Below are positions 7,712 through 13,618 of a stretch of 16,808 nucleotides of DNA, in pieces. The notes beneath the pieces are model-generated. The model was given only the letters and a program-made list of their open reading frames with translations, was not told the DNA's origin and did not search any database. The position numbers and the translations under genes are program-made. Position 1 is the first letter of the stretch; every line of letters begins with the position of its first letter. The DNA is from Actinomycetota bacterium (GTDB taxonomy: Bacteria; Actinomycetota; Thermoleophilia; Solirubrobacterales; 70-9), in assembly GCA_018268695.1 (NCBI GenBank), contig JAFDWD010000822.1, positions 1 through 16,808 of the forward strand, given 5' to 3'.

Positions 7712-9182
7712 CGCGGAGGGCGCCGCGTTCCACCTTCCCGGTCGGGTTCTTCGGCAGCTCATCGAGGGTCAGGATCCGCTTCGGCAGCTTGAACGAGGCG
7801 ATGTGCGGGCGGCAGGAGTGGATCAGCTCGGCGGCCGGGATTTCGGCGCCCTCGCGGAAGACGACGAAGGCGACGACCTCCTCGCCCCAGTGGTCGTCGG
7901 CGACGCCGACGACGGCGGCCTCGGCCACCTCCTCGCGCTCGAGGATCGCGTTCTCGACCTCGGTCGGGTCGACGCTGAAGCCGCCGGTCTTGATCATCTC
8001 CTTGCTGCGACCGACGTAGTGGAGGTCGCCGGCCGGGTCGATCCGGCCGAGGTCCCCGGTCCGCACCCAGCGGCCTTCGAGCGCCGCCGCGGTCTCCTCC
8101 GGGCGGCCGTGGTAACCGCTCATCAGCGAGGGGCCGGCGAAGGCGATCTCGCCGACCTCGCCGGTCGCGACGGCGGCGCCGCCGGGGTCGAGGACCGCGA
8201 CCTCCGAGACGCCCATCGAGCGGCCGACCGAGGTCGGCTCGGCGGCGAAGTCCTCGCGGCGCGCGCAGGTCAGCTGCGCCTCGGTCAGCCCGTACATGTA
8301 GACGAAGACCTCGCCGAAGCGGGCGAGGGCGGCGCGGCGCAGGCGCTCGGGGAAGGCGTAGGCGGTGTAGACGATCTCCAGGGCGGAGAGGTCGCGGGCC
8401 TCGTGACCCTCGACGGCGAGCATGGCGCTGATCATCGTCGGGGCGAGGAAGGTGCGGGTGGCGCGGTGCTCCTCCAGGAGGACCCAGGCGCGGTCCGGCG
8501 CAAAGGCGCCGTCGAGCACCACGGTCGCCCCGCCGAGCAGGGCCGGCACCAGGAAGTGGAGGAAGCCGATGCCGAAGATCGGCAGGTTGAAGAGCTCGAC
8601 GTCGGCGCTGGTGCGGGGGGCGCCGAGCGCCGAGTTGACCGCGTTCCAGGAGTTGGCGCGGTGGCTGCGGACGACGCCCTTCGGCAGGCCGGTGGTGCCG
8701 GAGGTGTAGATGATCGTCGCCGGAACCCGCTCGTCGCCGTCGTCCGCGCCGGGGGGCGGGCCGGGTGCGGTGGCGCGCAGGGACTCGACCGAGGTGCCCC
8801 CGCCGCGGAGCGGGATCACGGCCAGGCCGAGGTCCCCGCCGAGCTCGCGGGCGAGCGCCAGGTTGTCCGCGTCGGCGACGATCGCCGCGGCGCCGCAGTC
8901 GGACAGCGCGAAGCGCAGCTCGGGGGCGGCGAGGCGCGTGTTCAGCGGCACCACGACCGACCCGGCCCGCGCCAGCGCCATGTAGAGCTCGACCGTCGCC
9001 GACTCGTTGGCACTCAGCGCGGCGACCGTCTTCCCGCCCAGGCCGATCTCCCCCAGCCCGGCGGCGAGGCCGGCGATGCGGCGCTCCAGCTCGGCGTAGG
9101 TGACCTCCCCGTCGCGGTCGACCAGGGCGACCCGATCGCCGTTGCGGAGGCAGGAGCAGTAGAGCGGATACGAGTAGTTCAG
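7698..9182 (-). CDS. AMP-forming acyl-CoA synthetase (class I adenylate-forming)
   Basis: 494-residue AMP-binding enzyme that activates a carboxylic acid to its CoA thioester through an acyl-adenylate. Motifs: the P-loop-like IIYTSGTTGLPKGVV (157-171), YMYGLTEAQ (295-303), WVRTGDLGR (372-380), GRSKEMIKTGG (391-401) in the hinge region, and the C-terminal LPKNPTGKVERGAL (476-489) with the catalytic Lys483. It is slightly shorter than most FadD proteins but complete. The start is uncertain. Upstream codons lack ATG, GTG or TTG in a useful place; a CTG at 9182 is preceded by GGAGG 10 bases away, and the chain then runs NYSYPLYCSCLRNGDRVALVDRDGE. It is the first gene of the left operon and probably loads the acid later carboxylated by the alpha/beta enzyme. 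The substrate class (aliphatic, terpenoid or aromatic acid) is not predictable by eye. Confidence 0.88.
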   Translation of the reverse strand: MNYSYPLYCSCLRNGDRVALVDRDGEVTYAELERRIAGLAAGLGEIGLGGKTVAALSANESATVELYMALARAGSVVVPLNTRLAAPELRFALSDCGAAAIVADADNLALARELGGDLGLAVIPLRGGGTSVESLRATAPGPPPGADDGDERVPATIIYTSGTTGLPKGVVRSHRANSWNAVNSALGAPRTSADVELFNLPIFGIGFLHFLVPALLGGATVVLDGAFAPDRAWVLLEEHRATRTFLAPTMISAMLAVEGHEARDLSALEIVYTAYAFPERLRRAALARFGEVFVYMYGLTEAQLTCARREDFAAEPTSVGRSMGVSEVAVLDPGGAAVATGEVGEIAFAGPSLMSGYHGRPEETAAALEGRWVRTGDLGRIDPAGDLHYVGRSKEMIKTGGFSVDPTEVENAILEREEVAEAAVVGVADDHWGEEVVAFVVFREGAEIPAAELIHSCRPHIASFKLPKRILTLDELPKNPTGKVERGALRALAL

Positions 9183-9273
9183 CTGTCTTCCCCCTCCGTC
9201 GACACGGTAGATGCGGACGGTGGCGCCGAGGTCTGGCGGAAACGACAGCGGCCGCGACGGAATACTGGGATTC
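9183..9273. promoter_or_regulatory. Divergent promoter region between the ligase operon and the hydratase/lactonase pair
   Basis: A 91-base gap separates two divergent gene sets, so at least one promoter is expected here. On the plus strand AATACT (9261-9266), a -10-like hexamer, ends 7 bases before the GTG at 9274 and no good Shine-Dalgarno is present, which fits a leaderless mRNA. On the minus strand TACCGT (9209-9204) is a weak -10 candidate ahead of GGAGG (9197-9193). No clear -35 boxes or operator palindromes were seen. Confidence 0.35.
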
Positions 9274-10077
9274 GTGAGCGACGACTGGACCACCCTCGAG
9301 CGCCGGGACGGGGTGGCCCACCTGCGGCTGCACCGCCCGCCGGTCAACCAGTTCGACTCGGCGCTGCTCCAGCGGATCCTCGACGCGGTGGCCGAGATCG
9401 GTGAGGAGACCCGGGCGCTGGTGGTCAGCAGCGACCTCGAGGGGTGCTTCGCGGCCGGCGGCGACATCCCCTGGATGGCCCGCGCCGGGCTCCCCGAACA
9501 GCTCGACTTCGTCGCCCTCTGCCAGGACACCTACTCGGCCTTCGAGCGGATCGTCTGCCCGGTCGTCGTGGCCATCGACGGCCACTGCCTCGGCGGCGGC
9601 CTCGAGCTGGCGCTCTGCTGCGACATCCGCGTCGTCTCCCGCACCTCGAGCCTCGGGCTGCCGGAGGCGAACATCGGGCTGATTGCCGGTGCCGGCGGCA
9701 CCCAGCGGCTGGTCCGCGCGATCGGCCAGGGGGTCGCCCGCGACATGCTGCTGACCGGGCAGCGGATCGACGGCGCCGAAGCGCTCGCGTTGGGACTGGC
9801 GAGCCGACTCGCGGCGCCGGGGGAATGCACGGACGAGGCGCTCGAGATCGCCCGCAAGCTCGCCGACGGACCGGCCGAGGCGATCGCCGCGACCAAGCGC
9901 CTGGCGGTCGCCGCCTCGGAGGTGACGATCGAGGACGGCCTGGCGCGCGAGCGGGCCGAGTGGGCCCAGATGCGCCCGTCGCGCTCGACCCAGGAGGGCC
10001 TCACCGCCTTCGCCGAGCGCCGGCCGCCCGACTTCGACGCGGCCCGCCGCGGCGAGACGCCGCCGGGACCGAGCTGA
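9274..10077 (+). CDS. Enoyl-CoA hydratase with canonical catalytic glutamates
   Basis: 267-residue crotonase-family hydratase, the typical length. First oxyanion segment GCFAAGGDIPWMA (57-69); second HCLGGGLELALCCDIRV (104-120). Both catalytic glutamates of hydratases are present 20 residues apart: Glu111 in GGGLELAL and Glu131 in LGLPEANIGLIAGAGGTQRL (127-146). The C-terminus has the usual EGLTAFAERRPPDF (241-254). It should add water across an alpha,beta-unsaturated CoA ester. This contrasts with the glutamate-less paralogue at 3301-4077. GTG 9274 is chosen because the family-like sequence begins there (SDDWTTLERRDGVAHL). The 21 upstream open codons have no family look. The Shine-Dalgarno is poor, possibly because the message is leaderless. 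It ends 2 bases before the SMP-30 gene. Its partner pathway is probably the divergent carboxylase operon, by proximity only. Confidence 0.93.
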   Translation: MSDDWTTLERRDGVAHLRLHRPPVNQFDSALLQRILDAVAEIGEETRALVVSSDLEGCFAAGGDIPWMARAGLPEQLDFVALCQDTYSAFERIVCPVVVAIDGHCLGGGLELALCCDIRVVSRTSSLGLPEANIGLIAGAGGTQRLVRAIGQGVARDMLLTGQRIDGAEALALGLASRLAAPGECTDEALEIARKLADGPAEAIAATKRLAVAASEVTIEDGLARERAEWAQMRPSRSTQEGLTAFAERRPPDFDAARRGETPPGPS

Positions 10078-10079
10078 GG

Positions 10080-10970
10080 ATGGCGGTGGGCGAGGTCGGC
10101 GCCGAGGCGGTCGTCGTCGACTGCGGCAACGAGCTCGGCGAGACGCCGGTCTGGGACGCGGCGGCGGGCCTACTGCACTGGGTTGACATCTTCGCGGGTG
10201 CGGTGTGGAGCCTCGACCCGGCGGGCGGCGAGCCGCGCTACTTCGAGCACGGGACGGTGGTCGGGGCCGTGGTCCCGCGCGAGCGCGGCGGCCTGGTGCT
10301 CGGCGCCGAGCGCAGCCTCGTCGCCACCGAGCTCGACGGCAGCGGCGCCGAGACCTTGGCATCGGTCGAGCCCGACCGCCCCGAGAACCGCTTCAACGAC
10401 TGCCGCGTCGACCCCGCCGGCCGCTTCTTCGGCGGCACCAAAGTCAACGACCCCGACGTCGAGGGCCGCGGCGCCCTCTACCGCGTCGGCCCCGACCTCC
10501 AGCCCGTCGTCGCGATCCCCGACACCGGCATCGCCAACGGCATCGGCTGGAGCCCGACCGGGGACACGCTCTACTTCATCGACACGCCGCTCGCGCGGGT
10601 GGACGCCTACGACTACGAGGTCGCGACCGGTGAGATCGGCGCCCGCCGCACGGTCGCGAGCATCGACCCCGACGACGGCCTCCCCGACGGCCTCACGGTC
10701 GACGCCGAGGGAGGCATCTGGGTCGCCCTCGTCAACAACGGGGCGCTACGCCGCTACGACCCGAGCGGCGCCCTCGAAGCCGAGCTGCGGATGCCGGTCC
10801 GCAACCCGACCTGCCCCGGCTTCGGCGGCGAGGGCCTTCGAACCCTCTACGTGACGAGCGCCCACCTCCGCTCCGACCCGACCTACGCCGACGAGACCCC
10901 CCTGGCCGGAGCCCTCTTCGCCCTCGACGTCAGCGTCTCCGGCCTCCCCGAGCCCCCCTTCGCCGGCTGA
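10080..10970 (+). CDS. SMP-30/gluconolactonase/LRE-like hydrolase
   Basis: 296-residue six-bladed beta-propeller of the SMP-30/gluconolactonase family (Pfam SGL), typical length. The expected divalent metal ligands are visible by comparison with human SMP30: Glu21 in ELGETPVW (18-25), Asn153 in GIANGIGWSP (150-159) and Asp203 in GLPDGLTVDAEGGIWVA (200-216). The substrate-side motif ENRFNDCRVDPAGRFF (102-117) is also conserved. Such enzymes open lactones, usually sugar lactones, though some family members act on other esters. No signal peptide is seen, so it is cytoplasmic. Its ATG follows the hydratase stop by 2 bases, indicating co-translation. The close pairing with a hydratase hints at a lactone formed from a hydroxyacyl intermediate, but that is inference. 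It ends just before the palindromic repeat at 10972. Confidence 0.92.
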   Translation: MAVGEVGAEAVVVDCGNELGETPVWDAAAGLLHWVDIFAGAVWSLDPAGGEPRYFEHGTVVGAVVPRERGGLVLGAERSLVATELDGSGAETLASVEPDRPENRFNDCRVDPAGRFFGGTKVNDPDVEGRGALYRVGPDLQPVVAIPDTGIANGIGWSPTGDTLYFIDTPLARVDAYDYEVATGEIGARRTVASIDPDDGLPDGLTVDAEGGIWVALVNNGALRRYDPSGALEAELRMPVRNPTCPGFGGEGLRTLYVTSAHLRSDPTYADETPLAGALFALDVSVSGLPEPPFAG

Positions 10971-10971
10971 G

Positions 10972-11012
10972 CCCTGCACGCTTGTCTCGCTATGCGAGAC
11001 AAGCGTGCAGGG
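10972..11012. repeat. Palindromic repeat element, copy 2, between convergent genes
   Basis: A perfect inverted repeat with 19-base arms and a 3-base loop (TAT). The inner 18 bases of each arm are identical to the copy at 6041-6083, and the loop is its reverse complement, so the two copies lie in opposite orientations. It begins 2 bases after the SMP-30 stop and lies 21 bases from the stop of the convergent secreted-protein gene. It may act as a bidirectional transcription barrier, but it has no T-tract (GGGGGCGCG follows), so it is not a standard intrinsic terminator. Confidence 0.9.
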
Positions 11013-11026
11013 GGCGCGTGCAGGGG
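11003..11026. repeat. Short direct repeat at the edge of palindrome copy 2
   Basis: GCGTGCAGGGG occurs at 11003-11013, as the outer end of the palindrome's right arm, and again at 11016-11026, a 13-base offset. It may be slippage or the remnant of a second, decayed element end. Confidence 0.6.
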
Positions 11027-11033
11027 CGCGTGG

Positions 11034-11573
11034 CTACTCGCAGAAGGCTGGTGCGGGGACCGCTATCGCTTCGACGGTGCGGGTTCCGGGTTCGACGATG
11101 AGGGTCATCTTCGGGTGGGTGAGGTTCGGGATCCAGAGGAAGCCCTGGGGGAACGGATCGGCCGTTCCGGGTGCCTGGTAGAGGGCGTGGGGATATGCCG
11201 TCCGCGCTTCGGAGGCGGTCGATCCGATGGCGATGTGCCGGGCGGTTTCGGCGCCGCCTTCGATCGTCAGACCGGTCAATCCGTGGCCGTGGGCGGCAAA
11301 GGTCGCCCAGCCTCGCAGCGGCGCCCGCAGCGGAGCGACCCGCTGCCCGGGTTCGAGCTCGCAACCCTTGCGCAGGTTGCCGATCAGGTTCTTCTGGCGC
11401 AGGGCGGCAGGGGCAGTGCCGAGCCGCAGAGCGCCGACGCCGCTGGTAGTCACGACCGGAGTCTTTGCCGCCGGTGCCGCGGCGGTGGCGGTGGCCGAGG
11501 CCGTCACGGCGGTGACGGCGACCAGCAGGATGCTCAGGACGGAGAGACGCCCGATCCGGGCTCGCTTGATCAT
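11034..11573 (-). CDS. Small secreted protein of unknown function
   Basis: 179 residues; the family is not recognised. It has a clear signal peptide: basic KRARIGR (3-9), hydrophobic LSVLSILLVAVTAVTASA (10-27), then an Ala/Thr-rich cleavage region near 27-36 without a lipobox cysteine, so it is probably exported and soluble. The mature part has a GVGALRLGTAPAALR segment (45-59) and a weaker echo IAIGSTASEARTAYP (114-128). This is the G-x-LxLG-x-t-x-aeAr pattern common in actinobacterial secreted proteins of unknown role. Two cysteines (71 and 178) could form a disulfide. It stands alone between two gene blocks. No good Shine-Dalgarno precedes the ATG, but TAGCCT lies 5 bases before it, a possible -10 for a near-leaderless transcript. 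It is probably unrelated to the surrounding catabolic genes. Confidence 0.75.
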   Translation of the reverse strand: MIKRARIGRLSVLSILLVAVTAVTASATATAAAPAAKTPVVTTSGVGALRLGTAPAALRQKNLIGNLRKGCELEPGQRVAPLRAPLRGWATFAAHGHGLTGLTIEGGAETARHIAIGSTASEARTAYPHALYQAPGTADPFPQGFLWIPNLTHPKMTLIVEPGTRTVEAIAVPAPAFCE

Positions 11574-11599
11574 GCGTCAGGCTAGCAACGCCCGGCCCC

Positions 11600-11612
11600 G
11601 CCGGCGACCGGC
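11600..11612. terminator. Weak GC stem-loop after the CaiC-like ligase stop
   Basis: GCCGG-CGA-CCGGC forms a 5-bp stem with a 3-base loop immediately after the minus-strand TGA (11615-11613), at the end of the right-hand operon. No T-tract follows, so an intrinsic terminator is only a possibility. Confidence 0.25.
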
Positions 11613-13172
11613 TCAGGCCAGACGGTCCCAGGTGTCCTGGGTGATGCCGTCTTCGCGGAGCTTGAACTTCTGGATCCGCTGGCTCGAGTTTTTCGGCAGC
11701 TCGCTCATGATCCGGACGTAGCGGGGGACGGCGAAGCGGGCGAGGCGGGACTCGCAGTGGGAGATCAGGGCCTCGAGATCGAGGTCGTCGGCCTCGGGGA
11801 CGACGGCGACCATGACTTCGTCCTCGCCGAGTTCGGAGGGGACGCCGTAGGCGGCGCACTCGAGGACCGCGGGGTGGGCGGCGACGACCGCCTCGAGCTC
11901 GAAGGAGGAGACGTTCTCGCCGCGGCGGCGAATGCTGTCGGTGAGGCGGTCGTAGTAGTAGAAGTAACCGTCGGCGTCGCGGGTGGCGCGGTCGCCGGTG
12001 TGGAACCAGAAGTTGCGGAAACCCTCCGAGGTGGCGTCGGGGCGGTCCCAGTATTCGTGGATCATCACCTCGGGCTCGTTCGGGCGGACCTGGATTTCGC
12101 CGACCTCGCCGACCGGCACCTCGCGGTCGTGCTCGTCGGCGAGGCGCACCGTGTAGTGGGGCGCCGCGAGGCCGATCGAGCCGACCCGCCGCACCTGGCG
12201 CGTGTTCTGGGTCGTGATCCCCGTCTCGGTCATGCCGTAGTGCTCGTGCAGCCGCACGCCGAAGCGCTCTTCGAAGGGCTCCCAGAGGAGCGGCGGACAG
12301 GCGCCCCCGTAGGCGCGGACGACGCCGTGGCCACGGTCGGTCTCCCTCGCCGGCTGCTTGTCGATCATCGTCAGCAGGCCGCCGAGGTAGTTGAACGAGG
12401 TGACGCCCTCCTCCTTCATCCGCGGCCAGAAGGTGGAGGCGCTGAAGCGCTCGTCGAGCACCAGGCGCGCGCCGGCGAGCATCGCCGAGGTGACCGAGGT
12501 GAACTTGGCGTTGACGTGGAAGAGCGGGAAGGCGGTGTAGAGGACGTCGTCGGCCGTGTACTCCATCAGGTCGATGTTCGCCCGCGCCAGCTTCAGGTTG
12601 GCGCCGTGCGGCAGCACCACCCCCTTCGAGCGGCCGGTGGTGCCCGAGGTGTAGAGGATGCAGGCGACGTCGGCGATCGTGGCCCGCGGCAGCGAGGCGG
12701 CGGGCGGCGCGGCGAGCGCCTCCTCGAGCGGCACCGTCGGCAGGTCCGGCGCCTCTCCCTCGACCTCGCCGCGGACCACGATCCGCTCCAGGTCGGGCAG
12801 CTCGAGGCCGACCAGGCGCGGCACGAACTCGGCGTCGCAGAAGAGGATGCGGGCGCCCGACTCGCCGAGGATGTGCTCGAGCAGCGGGCCGCGGTGGGCG
12901 GAGTGGACCGGCACCTCGATCGCCCCGGCGCGGAGGATCCCGAACCAGCAGGGGAGGAACTCGGGGACGTTCCCCATCATCACCGCGCAGCGGTCGCCGA
13001 CCTCGATACCCCAGGCGCGGAGCGCCCCGGCGACGCCACGACTGCCGGCGTCGATCTCCCCCACCGTCGTCTCCCGACCGGCGGTGCGTAGCAGCGGGTG
13101 GTCTGCGTCGCGCGCGACCGCGGCGTCGAGCGCCTCGGTCATCGTCGTCGCGGCGGCGAGCGCGTCGGTCAT
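11613..13172 (-). CDS. AMP-forming acyl-CoA ligase, crotonobetaine/carnitine-CoA ligase (CaiC)-like
   Basis: 519-residue class I adenylate-forming enzyme. Motifs: ILYTSGTTGRSKGVVLPHG (172-190), FPLFHVNAKFTS (215-226), HEHYGMTETGIT (309-320), FHTGDRAT (390-397), and YYDRLTDSIRRRGENVSSFELE (406-427), whose RRGENVS core is typical of CaiC-like ligases. The C-terminal motif reads ELPKNSSQRIQKFKLRE (491-507). The usual GK catalytic lysine position is filled by Gln-Arg (Arg499), with lysines at 502 and 504 close by. ATG 13172 is chosen because it overlaps the stop of the SnoaL-like gene (ATGA). A second in-frame ATG at 13142 would remove ten residues; neither has a good Shine-Dalgarno. It is the last gene of the transporter operon and probably CoA-activates the imported acid. 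A separate, second ligase for the carboxylase pathway lies at 7698-9182. Confidence 0.9.
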   Translation of the reverse strand: MTDALAAATTMTEALDAAVARDADHPLLRTAGRETTVGEIDAGSRGVAGALRAWGIEVGDRCAVMMGNVPEFLPCWFGILRAGAIEVPVHSAHRGPLLEHILGESGARILFCDAEFVPRLVGLELPDLERIVVRGEVEGEAPDLPTVPLEEALAAPPAASLPRATIADVACILYTSGTTGRSKGVVLPHGANLKLARANIDLMEYTADDVLYTAFPLFHVNAKFTSVTSAMLAGARLVLDERFSASTFWPRMKEEGVTSFNYLGGLLTMIDKQPARETDRGHGVVRAYGGACPPLLWEPFEERFGVRLHEHYGMTETGITTQNTRQVRRVGSIGLAAPHYTVRLADEHDREVPVGEVGEIQVRPNEPEVMIHEYWDRPDATSEGFRNFWFHTGDRATRDADGYFYYYDRLTDSIRRRGENVSSFELEAVVAAHPAVLECAAYGVPSELGEDEVMVAVVPEADDLDLEALISHCESRLARFAVPRYVRIMSELPKNSSQRIQKFKLREDGITQDTWDRLA

Positions 13173-13615
13173 CGCTTGCGCGGCCGCATAAAGGCGGGCT
13201 CGACCCGACGCGAGGCGAACCGCCAGCCGGCGTCGGTGAGGCGGAAGGTGTCGTGCGCCTCCCCCATCCATTTCGGCACTTCCATCACCACCGGCAGCGA
13301 TTCGTCACCTTCGGCGCGGTCGTGCCGGTAGTTGATCATGTAGCTGAGGCCCGTCGCCTCGGTCGCCGACACCACGTCGATCATCACGTTGGTGAAGACG
13401 TGGCGGGACACCCGTCGGGCGACCGCCTCGCGCTTCTCGAACCAGGCGCGGATCTCCTCGCGGCCGGTGAGGACCAGGTCGGTCCCTTCCCAGGTCGCGT
13501 CCTCGGTGAAGAGGTCGGCGACTGAAGCCGCCTCGCCGAAATCGACGAGGCGGCTGTACTCATTGATCAGTCGCTCACAGGAGCGCTCGACCTGAATGCG
13601 GTCGAGTTCATCCAT
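13169..13615 (-). CDS. SnoaL-like (NTF2-fold) protein
   Basis: 148-residue protein of the SnoaL_4/NTF2-like type. The family-like pattern is visible: an N-terminal helix ERSCERLINEYSRLVDFGEAASVADLFTEDATWEG (residues 10-44), then GREEIRAWFEKR (51-62), RHVFTNVMIDVVSATEATGLSYMINYR (71-97), and a final strand DAGWRFASRRVEP (128-140). This fold includes polyketide cyclases, ketosteroid isomerases and small dioxygenase-type subunits; the reaction cannot be given from sequence alone. There is no signal peptide, so it is cytoplasmic. It lies 3 bases after the binding-protein stop and overlaps the ligase start, so it is made with both. An isomerase, dehydratase or hydrolase acting on the imported compound or its CoA ester is the most natural role, by inference. 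Confidence 0.8.
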   Translation of the reverse strand: MDELDRIQVERSCERLINEYSRLVDFGEAASVADLFTEDATWEGTDLVLTGREEIRAWFEKREAVARRVSRHVFTNVMIDVVSATEATGLSYMINYRHDRAEGDESLPVVMEVPKWMGEAHDTFRLTDAGWRFASRRVEPAFMRPRKR

Positions 13616-13618
13616 ACA

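Noticed and set aside
4227..7792. Long plus-strand open frames (748 and 450 codons) antisense to the carboxylase genes
   Set aside because: They mirror strongly supported minus-strand genes in GC-rich DNA, where antisense frames lack stops. Their translations are Arg/Gly/Asp/Ala-rich without any family motif.
6041..11012. CRISPR-like reading of the two palindromes
   Set aside because: Only two copies, nearly 5 kb apart, one inside a gene; no regularly spaced array and no cas genes.
10972..11012. Standard intrinsic terminator
   Set aside because: The stem is strong, but no T-tract follows on either strand and the same sequence sits inside a gene that is read through. A terminator-like role remains possible but is not shown.
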